DNA from: DATEJJ01 sp039649115
GTDB taxonomy: Bacteria; Actinomycetota; Actinomycetes; Mycobacteriales; Micromonosporaceae
Assembly (NCBI GenBank): GCA_039649115.1
Contig: JBBWZQ010000237.1
Location: forward strand, 1-13,906
DNA: 13,906 nt
Direction of reading: 5' to 3'
Shown here: piece by piece, positions 1 to 6,386 of the stretch
Layout: each line of letters begins with the position of its first letter
Numbering within the stretch: position 1 is the first letter of the stretch
Made by a program: the position numbers and the translations under genes
The notes under the pieces: model-generated
What the model was told of the DNA's origin: nothing
Databases searched by the model: none
Seen by the model: only the letters and a program-made list of their open reading frames with translations

Positions 1-281
1 ACGGCGCGCCCCGGGTGGTCCACACACACGAGGGCGTCGACCACGAGCTGGCCGTGCTGGCCATCGGCGCCGAGGGCGGGATCGAGGTGGTCGGTGCGCA
101 GGAGTGGCGCGCCGGGCAGGACCGGCATGTCGCGGTCAACCGGGAGTTCCTGCTGGAGGCGCTGAGCGCCGGCGGTGACGGCCAGCTCGTGCTCGAGCTG
201 GACGGCCCGATCCGCCCGCTGGCCATCCGCCGGCCCGCCGACAACCGCGCCTATTCCCTGCTGATGCCGGTCAAGCCGTAG
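1..281 (+). CDS. Beta-sliding-clamp-like protein, C-terminal part (5' end outside window)
   Basis: The frame is open from the left edge (first full codon at position 3) to a TAG at 279-281, giving about 92 residues. The end, a stretch of the type REFLLEAL followed by LVLELDGPIRPLAIR and the terminal SLLMPVKP, matches the C-terminal subdomain of the DNA polymerase III beta clamp (DnaN), where the processivity ring is closed and clamp-binding partners dock. The neighbourhood is not the usual dnaA-dnaN-recF region: the next gene is a convergent metabolic gene. I therefore think it is a paralogue, perhaps one of the actinobacterial proteins that fuse a MerR-type helix-turn-helix to a clamp-like C-terminal domain. 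The N-terminus needed to decide this is not in the window. The family call is fairly firm; the replication role is not. Confidence 0.72.
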   Translation, partial: GAPRVVHTHEGVDHELAVLAIGAEGGIEVVGAQEWRAGQDRHVAVNREFLLEALSAGGDGQLVLELDGPIRPLAIRRPADNRAYSLLMPVKP

Positions 282-300
282 GGCCTACCGGCCGGGCGCA

Positions 301-1266
301 TCAGACCGGGCGCGGCAAGCCGAGCTGGTCCAGCACGGCCCACACCGCAGCCGCGTCCTGCACGCCGACGCCCACGCTGTTGTAGAACACCGTCTCGTCG
401 TCGCGCCCCCGCACCGCGAGGTCGCCCGCGACCACCGCGCCAAGCTCCACAATGGACGACGGGTCCAGCGCGCCGCCCGCGACGGCGGCCACGATCGGCC
501 CGGCCTGGCGCAGCGCGCTCGGCAGGTGGTCGACCACCACCCGGTCGGCACCGGCCACAAAGGACGGTGTCACCTCGCACCGCCCGCGCTCGAACGAGCC
601 GATGCTCACCACGGTCACCCCGGGACGCAGCCCCGCACCGGACAGGACGGGCGTGCGGCTCGTCGTACACAAAACAACAACGTCCGCGTCGGCGGTGGCC
701 GCGTCGATGGAGGACGCGGCCGCGACGGGCAGGCCGGGCAGTGCCGCCACGGCGTCCGCGGCATGTGCGGGCGTGTGGTCGACCAGCCAGATCCGGCGGT
801 ACGGGCGGCGGCGCGCCAGCGCCCGCACGTGTGCCCGCCCCTGCGTCCCGCAGCCCACGACCGCGAGTGTTCCGGCGCCGGCGCGGGCGAGCCGGTCCAC
901 GGCGAGCGCACTGGCGGCGGCGGTGCGCAGTTCGGTGAGCGCCTCCCCGGGCAGGACCGCCAGCGGCTCCCCGGTCGTCGGGTGCAGTGCGAGCACCAGC
1001 GCGTGCACGCTGGGCAGCCCGCGGGCCGCGTTGCCGGTGGCGACCGCGCCGAACTTGCACACCGCGCCGGTGCCCGGGCGCAGCCGCGCGGCGTAGCAGA
1101 AGTTGACCGCGTCCGCGCCGGTGCCGTCGAGGATCAGGCGGTCGGGCAGGTCGGCCACGCCCGTGCCGAGGCAGCGGAACGCCTCGACCTGGGACTGGTA
1201 GGCGGCGTCCAGGTCGAGGCGCCGGCGCACCTCGTCACCGTCGATGACTCGCACGTCCCCGATCAC
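301..1266 (-). CDS. Ornithine cyclodeaminase/mu-crystallin family protein (OCD/ketimine reductase-like)
   Basis: This gene encodes 321 residues, the usual size for the ornithine cyclodeaminase/mu-crystallin family (about 310-350). The family includes ornithine cyclodeaminase, alanine dehydrogenase (archaeal type), Delta1-pyrroline-2-carboxylate/ketimine reductases and opine-like dehydrogenases, all cytosolic NAD(P)-dependent enzymes acting on imine/amino-acid pairs. Visible marks are the nucleotide-binding loop GCGTQG at residues 138-143 after a beta strand, a lysine at 71 in the active-site strand, and the LTELRTAAASALA segment around Arg114. The GTG start at 1266 overlaps the TGA of the upstream FAD oxidase (GTGA), so translation is probably coupled; a weak GAGG lies about 10 nt upstream. 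Family membership is secure. Substrate (ornithine, proline-type ketimine or another) is not determinable, but the tight pairing with an amine/amino-acid oxidase favours imine chemistry. The gene runs convergent to the clamp-like gene. Confidence 0.88.
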   Translation of the reverse strand: MIGDVRVIDGDEVRRRLDLDAAYQSQVEAFRCLGTGVADLPDRLILDGTGADAVNFCYAARLRPGTGAVCKFGAVATGNAARGLPSVHALVLALHPTTGEPLAVLPGEALTELRTAAASALAVDRLARAGAGTLAVVGCGTQGRAHVRALARRRPYRRIWLVDHTPAHAADAVAALPGLPVAAASSIDAATADADVVVLCTTSRTPVLSGAGLRPGVTVVSIGSFERGRCEVTPSFVAGADRVVVDHLPSALRQAGPIVAAVAGGALDPSSIVELGAVVAGDLAVRGRDDETVFYNSVGVGVQDAAAVWAVLDQLGLPRPV

Positions 1267-2357
1267 ACCACATTGGCCTCGGGGCGCGGGCGGGCGTGCG
1301 CGAACCGCTCCACGGCGAAGGCGGAGAGGTCCATCGCGGGCGGGCGGCGCAGCGCGATGTCGGCCAGGTACTCGCCGACGACGGGGGCCTGCTGGAAGCC
1401 GTGGCCGGAGAAGCCCGTCGCGTAGTAGAAGCCGGCCGGGTCGGCGGTGGCGCCGACGACCGCGTTGTGGTCCGGGCTCATCTCGTAGAAGCCGGACCAC
1501 GCGTGGGCGATGCCCAGGTCGGCCACGATCGGCAGCCGGGCGACGGCCACCGGCGCCAGTTCCTCGGCACTGGCCCACGGGCCGCCCATCAGCAGGCCGG
1601 TGCCTTCGCCGTGGAAGTAGAAGCCGGTGGCGAAGTCGACGGTCAGCGGGATCGAGGCGGGCAGCGTCCCGCGCCCGTGCAGGTGGTACACGAACCGGCG
1701 CTGCGCGGTGACCGGCAGGTCGACACCGGCTGTGCGGGCCAGGTCGCGGGACCAGACCCCGGCGGTGCAGAAGACCCGCGGCGCGGCGATGGTGCCCCGG
1801 TCGGTCAGCACGCCGGTGACCCGGCCGTCCCGTACCAGGATCTCGCGGGCGGCGCAGCCGGTGACGGTACGGGCGCCCAGCCGGCGGGCCGCCCGCGCGT
1901 ACCCCTGCACCACCGCCTCGGGGGTGGCCTGGCCGTCGATCGGGCAGTACGTCGCGGCGGCGAGCCCCTCCGGGCTGGTACCCGGGACGAAGCGCAGCGC
2001 CTCGTCCACGGTGAGAAGCCGCGCCGGTACGCCGAGGGACCGTTGCAGCGCCAGCGTCTGCTCGAAGGCAGGTACCTCCGCCTCGCGCAGCAGGAACAGG
2101 TACCCGGACTGGCGGAAGTCGATCTCGGTGTCGAACTCCTCGGCGAAGCGGGCGAAGCGCTCGATCGCGCGCATCGCGATGCGGATGTTCAGCTCGTCGG
2201 AGAACTGCGCGCGGATCCCGCCCGCCGACGCGGAGGTGGAACCGCTGGCCAGGCTGTCCCGCTCGACCAGCACCGCATCGGTGCACCCGGCCGCCGCGAG
2301 GTGGTACAGCGTGCTCGCGCCCACCACGCCGCCGCCCACGACGACCGCTTCGCTCAT
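1263..2357 (-). CDS. FAD-dependent oxidoreductase, DAO fold (sarcosine oxidase beta/proline dehydrogenase-like)
   Basis: The gene encodes 364 residues with an N-terminal FAD-binding Rossmann motif VVVGGGVVGAS (GxGxxG at 8-13), a following acidic strand end (LVERD), and a C-terminal YYATGFSGHGFQQAPVVGEYLA segment typical of the D-amino-acid-oxidase (DAO) superfamily. Overall layout resembles the beta subunit of heterotetrameric sarcosine oxidase, bacterial proline dehydrogenase beta-like proteins and related amine oxidases. These remove two electrons from a C-N bond of an amino acid or N-methyl amino acid, giving an imine. In monomeric sarcosine oxidase the FAD is covalently bound through a Cys just before the Y-x-x-[TS]-P-D segment; the matching segment here reads GFYEMSPDHN without Cys, so non-covalent FAD is likely. 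The ATG is preceded by a TAGCCT element at 2364-2369 that would yield a leaderless mRNA. It is coupled to the downstream OCD-family gene. No partner alpha, gamma or delta subunit is visible. Substrate unknown. Confidence 0.87.
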   Translation of the reverse strand: MSEAVVVGGGVVGASTLYHLAAAGCTDAVLVERDSLASGSTSASAGGIRAQFSDELNIRIAMRAIERFARFAEEFDTEIDFRQSGYLFLLREAEVPAFEQTLALQRSLGVPARLLTVDEALRFVPGTSPEGLAAATYCPIDGQATPEAVVQGYARAARRLGARTVTGCAAREILVRDGRVTGVLTDRGTIAAPRVFCTAGVWSRDLARTAGVDLPVTAQRRFVYHLHGRGTLPASIPLTVDFATGFYFHGEGTGLLMGGPWASAEELAPVAVARLPIVADLGIAHAWSGFYEMSPDHNAVVGATADPAGFYYATGFSGHGFQQAPVVGEYLADIALRRPPAMDLSAFAVERFAHARPRPEANVV

Positions 2358-2404
2358 GGCGCGAGGCTACCGGAAGGGTGGCCGGCCGTTTACTCTTCGG
2401 TAAC
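2358..2404. promoter_or_regulatory. Divergent overlapping leaderless promoters
   Basis: This 47-nt spacer is all that lies between two divergent start codons. On the plus strand TACTCT (2391-2396) fits the actinobacterial -10 consensus TANNNT and ends 8 nt before the ATG at 2405. On the minus strand TAGCCT (complement of 2364-2369) ends exactly 6 nt before the ATG at 2357. No Shine-Dalgarno sequence precedes either ATG, so both mRNAs may be leaderless. The presumed -35 positions of each promoter fall on the -10 of the other, and neither is a good match. A short inverted repeat TTAC-N6-GTAA (2390-2403) overlaps the plus-strand -10 and could be an operator half, although 4-bp arms are weak evidence. 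Confidence 0.45.
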
Positions 2405-3862
2405 ATGGGGCACGTACGCATCGCCATCATCGGCGCGGGGTTCGGCGGGATCGGCACCGCGATCCGGCTGCGGCAGCGGGGCATCGACGACTTCCTGATC
2501 TTCGAGCGCGCCGACGACCTCGGCGGCACCTGGCGGGACAACTCCTACCCGGGCTGCACCTGCGACGTGCCGTCGAACCTCTACTCGCTGTCCTTCGCGC
2601 CGCGTGCGGACTGGTCGCGGTCGTTCTCGCCGCAGCCGGAGATCTGGGACTACCTGCGCGACTGCGCCACCCGCTTCGGCCTGCACCCGCACCTCAAGCT
2701 GCGGCACGAGGTGCGCGGCGCGCGCTGGGACGAGGCGGCGGGGCGGTGGCGGATCGACACGACCGGCGGCGAGTACACCGCGTCCGTGCTGGTCGCGGCC
2801 GGCGGGCCGCTGTCCGCGCCGGCCGTCCCGGACCTGCCGGGGCTGGCGACCTTCGAGGGGACGAGCTTCCACTCCGCGCACTGGGACCACGGCCACGACC
2901 TGACCGGCCGGCGGGTCGCGGTGATCGGCACCGGAGCCTCGGCCGTCCAGTTCGTCCCGGAGATCGCGCCGAAGGTGGCCGCGCTGACCGTATTCCAGCG
3001 CACCGCGCCCTGGGTGATGCCCCGGCGGGACCGGGCGCTGACCGACGCGGAGCGCCGGCTCTACCGCACGGTACCCGCCGCGCAGCGCCTGGTCCGCCGG
3101 ACGCTGTACTGGTCGCGGGAGCTGTCCGCGGTGGCGTTCCTGCGCCCGCGCTACATGGCCCTCGGGCAGCGGATCGCCCGGCGGCACCTGGAGCGCCAGG
3201 TACCCGATCCGGAGCTGCGCGCCCGGCTGACCCCCAACTTCACGATGGGGTGCAAGCGGGTGCTGCTGTCCAACACCTACCTGCCCGCGCTCGCCCGGGA
3301 CAACGTCGAGGTGGTGACGGAGAAGATCGGCGAGATCCGTCCACACGGGATCGTCACGGTCGACGGCAGTGAGTACCCCGCGGACACCATCATCTTCGGT
3401 ACCGGGTTCCACGTCACCGACGCCCCGATCGCGCAGCGGCTGTACGGGCGGGACGGGCGCAGCCTCGCGGACACCTGGCAGGGCAGCCCTCAGGCATACC
3501 TGGGCACCACAGTCGCCGGCTTCCCCAATCTGTTCATGCTGCTCGGTCCCAACACGGGGCTGGGACACACCTCGGTGGTGTTCATGCTGGAGTGCCAGAT
3601 CCGGTACCTGATGAGCGCATTGTCCTATCTGGACAGTATCGGCACCGCCCGGATCGAGCCGCGACCGGAGGTGCAGCGGGAGTTCGTCACCGAGATGGAC
3701 CGGCGGATGCGGCCCACCGTCTGGCTCTCCGGCGGCTGCGCCAGCTGGTACCTGGACCGGACCGGGCGCAACTCCACCATCTGGCCCGGCTTCACCTGGG
3801 CGTACCAGCAGCGGTTGCGCCGGTTCGACCCGTCCGCGTACGTCGTGCGGAGTGGAGCATGA
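2405..3862 (+). CDS. Type I Baeyer-Villiger / flavin-containing monooxygenase (MymA/EthA-like)
   Basis: The 485-residue product has the two-Rossmann layout of class B flavoprotein monooxygenases: FAD-binding GAGFGG at 10-15 and NADPH-binding GTGASA at 175-180. Between them lies FEGTSFHSAHWD, residues 150-161, a perfect match to the type I Baeyer-Villiger fingerprint FxGxxxHxxxW[P/D]. Such enzymes use NADPH and O2 to insert oxygen next to a carbonyl, giving esters or lactones, or oxidise sulfur and nitrogen. The length is like mycobacterial EthA and MymA (about 490) and shorter than cyclohexanone monooxygenase (about 540). The ATG at 2405 was preferred to an in-frame GTG at 2378 because the homologous start is close to the first beta strand (VRIAIIGAG) and a -10 element lies just upstream. 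The gene ends in an ATGA overlap with a short-chain dehydrogenase, which may supply ketone from alcohol or remove product. Substrate unknown. Confidence 0.92.
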   Translation: MGHVRIAIIGAGFGGIGTAIRLRQRGIDDFLIFERADDLGGTWRDNSYPGCTCDVPSNLYSLSFAPRADWSRSFSPQPEIWDYLRDCATRFGLHPHLKLRHEVRGARWDEAAGRWRIDTTGGEYTASVLVAAGGPLSAPAVPDLPGLATFEGTSFHSAHWDHGHDLTGRRVAVIGTGASAVQFVPEIAPKVAALTVFQRTAPWVMPRRDRALTDAERRLYRTVPAAQRLVRRTLYWSRELSAVAFLRPRYMALGQRIARRHLERQVPDPELRARLTPNFTMGCKRVLLSNTYLPALARDNVEVVTEKIGEIRPHGIVTVDGSEYPADTIIFGTGFHVTDAPIAQRLYGRDGRSLADTWQGSPQAYLGTTVAGFPNLFMLLGPNTGLGHTSVVFMLECQIRYLMSALSYLDSIGTARIEPRPEVQREFVTEMDRRMRPTVWLSGGCASWYLDRTGRNSTIWPGFTWAYQQRLRRFDPSAYVVRSGA

Positions 3863-4782
3863 GCCCGCTGGTCGGGCGGGTCGTCTTCATCACCGGGGCG
3901 GCGCGCGGCATCGGTGCGCACCTCGCCCGGCTCGCGGCCGCCCGTGGCGCCCGGGTCGCGGCCGTCGGGCTGGAGCCGGACCGGCTGGCGGCGCTCGTCA
4001 AGGAGCTGGGCGAGGAGCACGCGTGGTTCGAGTGCGACGTGACCGACCAGGCCACGCTGGACCGGGCGGTCGCCGCTACGGTCGAGCGGCTGGGCGGTAT
4101 CGACGTGGTGGTCGCGAACGCCGGTATCGCGAACAACGGCACGGTCGCCATCACGCCGGCCGACGCGCTGGTGCGCACCGTCGACGTGAACCTGGCCGGC
4201 GTCATGCGCACCGTCAGCGCCACCCTCCCGCAGGTGACCGCGCGGCGCGGGTACTGCCTGCTCGTCTCCTCGGTCGCCGCGTTCACGGTGCTGCCCGGCA
4301 TGGCCGCCTACTGCGCCGCCAAGGCCGGGGTGGAGCAGTTCGGCAACGCGCTGCGGCTGGAGGTCGCGCACAAGGGCGTGTCGGTCGGCACCGCCCACCC
4401 GATCTGGGTCGACACGGACCTGGTGCGGGACATGCAGGACGACCTGCCCTCGTTCCGCGAGGCGCTGCGCCGGCTGCCCGCACCGCTGGGCGGCACCCGC
4501 ACGGTGGCGGAGTGTGCCGCCGCCATGCTGCGCGGCATCGAGCGCCGGCAGCGCCGGGTGTACGTGCCCCGCGCCATGGCCGCGGTGCAGCTGGCCCGCG
4601 TGCTGACCCTCAGCCCGCTCGGCGACTTCTTCGTGCGCCGCGGCGCGCGCGATTCCGTGCCCCGGATGGAGCAGGAGGTGCTCGGGCTGGGCCGGTCCTT
4701 CGGCCGCAACTCGATGGGCGGCAACTCGATGGGCCGCAACTCAATGGACGGTGCCCAACGGGAACCGGACAACGCGGGCTGA
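3859..4782 (+). CDS. Short-chain dehydrogenase/reductase (SDR) with C-terminal NSM repeats
   Basis: The 307-residue product is a classical SDR: cofactor loop TGAARGIG at 12-19, NAG at 87-89, catalytic Ser138, and YCAAK with Tyr151 and Lys155. It should interconvert an alcohol and a carbonyl with NAD(P)(H) in the cytosol. It is longer than the roughly 250-residue core; the extra C-terminal segment (LARVLTLSPLGDFFVRRGARD and beyond) resembles that of SDRs neighbouring mycobacterial monooxygenases such as SadH beside MymA. The ATG overlaps the stop of the monooxygenase gene (ATGA) and has a GGAG at 3849-3852, so the two proteins are co-translated and probably act in sequence on a ketone/alcohol. 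The last residues contain three tandem [RG]NSM[GD] pentapeptides (283-297), absent from the family and probably a recent repeat expansion in a disordered tail. Confidence 0.9.
   Translation: MSPLVGRVVFITGAARGIGAHLARLAAARGARVAAVGLEPDRLAALVKELGEEHAWFECDVTDQATLDRAVAATVERLGGIDVVVANAGIANNGTVAITPADALVRTVDVNLAGVMRTVSATLPQVTARRGYCLLVSSVAAFTVLPGMAAYCAAKAGVEQFGNALRLEVAHKGVSVGTAHPIWVDTDLVRDMQDDLPSFREALRRLPAPLGGTRTVAECAAAMLRGIERRQRRVYVPRAMAAVQLARVLTLSPLGDFFVRRGARDSVPRMEQEVLGLGRSFGRNSMGGNSMGRNSMDGAQREPDNAG
4705..4749 (+). repeat. Three 15-bp tandem repeats in the SDR C-terminus
   Basis: Three consecutive 15-nt units, CGCAACTCGATGGGC, GGCAACTCGATGGGC and CGCAACTCAATGGAC, keep the reading frame and encode R/G-N-S-M-G/D. 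The first two differ at one base and the third differs from the first at two. The unit length is a multiple of three, so copy-number change would be tolerated. Confidence 0.85.
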
Positions 4783-4818
4783 GCTGCGCCTTCGTGGGAT
4801 CGACCGACCACCCTCAAT

Positions 4819-4856
4819 TGAATCCGTTGCGATGCTGTAAATTGGCGACGGATTCA
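4819..4856. promoter_or_regulatory. Long-spaced inverted repeat upstream of the polyamine operon (candidate operator)
   Basis: A perfect 9-bp inverted repeat, TGAATCCGT (4819-4827) and ACGGATTCA (4848-4856), flanks a 20-nt spacer that is unusually AT-rich for this genome. The arms lie 29 bp apart centre to centre, roughly three helical turns, as expected for a regulator binding two sites on one DNA face or looping. It sits between the SDR stop and the ALDH start, about 70-105 nt upstream of the latter. An mRNA hairpin is the alternative, but the 20-nt loop and lack of a U-tract make an intrinsic terminator unlikely. No regulator gene is in the window to pair with it. Confidence 0.45.
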
Positions 4857-4857
4857 C

Positions 4858-4886
4858 TTGTCAGGCGGATGTTCTTCTGACAGGGT
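4858..4886 (+). promoter_or_regulatory. Candidate promoter of the polyamine operon, with a second inverted repeat
   Basis: TTGTCA (4858-4863) resembles a sigma-70 type -35 hexamer, and 17 nt later CAGGGT (4881-4886) keeps the A2 and T6 of TANNNT. Transcription would then begin near 4892, giving a leader of about 30 nt that carries the GGAGG ribosome site. An inverted repeat TGTCAG-N12-CTGACA (4859-4864 and 4877-4882) lies over this promoter, where a repressor would block polymerase. Both readings are by eye; the -10 is a modest match. Confidence 0.35.
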
Positions 4887-4912
4887 CCACCGCAGACATT
4901 AGTTCCCCCCGC

Positions 4913-4917
4913 GGAGG
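4913..4917 (+). promoter_or_regulatory. Ribosome binding site GGAGG deciding the ALDH GTG start
   Basis: GGAGG ends 6 nt before the GTG at 4924. This fixes the start of the aldehyde dehydrogenase, since no ATG occurs near the conserved N-terminal residues LRNFVGGRYVDA. Confidence 0.8.
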
Positions 4918-4923
4918 TCGCCT

Positions 4924-6375
4924 GTGACCACGGACGCGCCCGAGTACCAGACGCGGCTGCGCAACTTCGTCGGCGGCCGGTACGTCGACGCCGCCGACGG
5001 TGCCACGTCGCCGGTCGTGGATCCCAGCACCGGCGAGGCGTACGCGCGGGCGCCGATCTCCGATACCGCCGATGTGGACGCCGCCCTGCGGGTGGCCGCG
5101 GCGGCCTTCGAGGGCTGGCGGGACACGACGCCGGCCGACCGCGGCCGGGCGCTGCTGAAGATCGCCGACGCGGTCGAGGCGCGGGCCGGCGAGATCGTGG
5201 CGGCGGAGTGCCGCAACACCGGCAAACCGGTGGCCCTGACCCTGGCCGAAGAGCTGCCGCCGCTCGTCGACGAGCTGCGCTTCTTCGCCGGCGCGGCGCG
5301 GATCCTGGAGGGCCGGTCAGCCGGCGAGTACCTGAAGGGTCACACCTCGTTCGTGCGGCGCGAGCCGATCGGGGTCTGCGCGCAGGTCACGCCGTGGAAC
5401 TACCCGATGATGATGGCGGTGTGGAAGTTCGCGCCAGCGCTGGCCGCGGGCAACACGGTGGTGCTCAAGCCGTCGGACACCACCCCCGTCAGCACGCTGC
5501 TGCTGGCCGAGATCGCCGCCGAGTTCCTGCCCCCGGGCGTGTTCAACGTGGTCTGCGGCGACCGGGACACCGGCCGGGCGCTGGTGAGCCACGGGATCCC
5601 GCAGATGGTGTCCATCACCGGATCGGTGCGGGCCGGCATGGAGGTGGCCGCCGCCGCGGCGAGCGATCTCAAGCGGGTGCACCTGGAGCTGGGCGGGAAG
5701 GCGCCGGTGCTGGTCTTCGACGATGTGGACGTGGCGAAGGCGGCGGCCGGCATCGCCGGCGCCGGGTACTTCAACGCGGGGCAGGACTGCACCGCCGCGA
5801 GCCGGGTGCTGGTCGGCGCGGGCATCGCCGAAGACTTCACGGCGGCGCTGGTGGAGGCGGCCGCCGGCACCAGGGTGGGCGGGCCGGACGATGCCGCGGC
5901 GGACTTCGGCCCGGTGAACAACCCCAACCAGCTGGCGCGGGTACAGGGGTTCGTGGACCGGGCGCCCGACCACGCCAAGGTGCTGACCGGCGGTACCCGG
6001 GTCGGCGAGCGGGGGTACTTTTTCGCACCGACCGTAGTCGCCGGGTTGCGCCAGAGTGACGAGATGATCCAGGACGAGATCTTCGGTCCAGTCATCACCC
6101 TGCAGCGCTTCGAATCAGAGCAACAGGCTCTTCGCTACGCGAACGATGTGCGATACGGTCTGGCCGCCAGTGTGTGGACCATGGACCATGGGCGGGCTAT
6201 GCGGATGTCGCGGGGACTCGATTTCGGTGCGGTGTGGATCAATACGCACATCCCCTTTGTCGCGGAGATGCCGCACGGCGGCTTCAAGCACTCCGGCTAC
6301 GGCAAAGATCTTTCGATGTACGGATTTGAGGACTACACCCGGATTAAGCACGTCATGAGCTATATCGGCGAGTGA
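4924..6375 (+). CDS. patD: Gamma-aminobutyraldehyde dehydrogenase-like NAD-dependent ALDH
   Basis: The 483-residue product is a complete aldehyde dehydrogenase. Catalytic and cofactor residues are all present: Asn159 in TPWNYP, Lys182 in LKPSDT, Glu255 in LELGGK and the nucleophile Cys289 in AGQDCTA. The DCTA context and the C-terminal EMPHGGFKHSGYGKDLSMYG segment are those I associate with gamma-aminobutyraldehyde dehydrogenases (PatD/YdcW group), which oxidise 4-aminobutanal to GABA with NAD in putrescine breakdown. A PuuC-like or betaine-aldehyde role is the main alternative. It is the first gene of an operon with a polyamine transporter and an FAD amine oxidase, which fits an aminoaldehyde substrate. 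The start is the GTG behind a GGAGG. The last 105 or so codons use A/T-ending codons far more than the rest of the gene, although the protein stays intact. Confidence 0.88.
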   Translation: MTTDAPEYQTRLRNFVGGRYVDAADGATSPVVDPSTGEAYARAPISDTADVDAALRVAAAAFEGWRDTTPADRGRALLKIADAVEARAGEIVAAECRNTGKPVALTLAEELPPLVDELRFFAGAARILEGRSAGEYLKGHTSFVRREPIGVCAQVTPWNYPMMMAVWKFAPALAAGNTVVLKPSDTTPVSTLLLAEIAAEFLPPGVFNVVCGDRDTGRALVSHGIPQMVSITGSVRAGMEVAAAAASDLKRVHLELGGKAPVLVFDDVDVAKAAAGIAGAGYFNAGQDCTAASRVLVGAGIAEDFTAALVEAAAGTRVGGPDDAAADFGPVNNPNQLARVQGFVDRAPDHAKVLTGGTRVGERGYFFAPTVVAGLRQSDEMIQDEIFGPVITLQRFESEQQALRYANDVRYGLAASVWTMDHGRAMRMSRGLDFGAVWINTHIPFVAEMPHGGFKHSGYGKDLSMYGFEDYTRIKHVMSYIGE

Positions 6376-6386
6376 GAGACAGCGTG

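Noticed and set aside
278..288. GTAGG-G-CCTAC palindrome at the convergent gene junction, considered as a terminator
   Set aside because: With a single-base centre it cannot form a hairpin loop, and no U-tract follows.
2378..2404. Upstream GTG start for the monooxygenase adding nine residues
   Set aside because: The added residues are not family-like, and the stretch contains the presumed -10 element; ATG 2405 leaves the usual short lead into the first beta strand.
301..2541. A single very long open frame on the minus strand (746 codons)
   Set aside because: Only its last 321 codons encode a recognisable protein (OCD family). The rest is Arg/Pro-rich shadow of the FAD oxidase gene, which is in another frame and has a clear start at 2357 and stop at 1263.
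2390..3568. Long minus-strand open frame opposite the monooxygenase
   Set aside because: Composition is typical of the antisense of a high-GC gene, with no recognisable domain, and the plus-strand gene is unambiguous.
3592..3858. In-frame upstream extension of the SDR
   Set aside because: It lies within the monooxygenase gene and encodes low-complexity sequence; the SDR fold begins at MSPLVGRVVFITG (3859).
6372..6386. GTG start for the ABC ATPase overlapping the ALDH stop
   Set aside because: Not excluded, but ATG at 6387 is the stronger codon and the added MRDSV has no family support; the difference is five residues.
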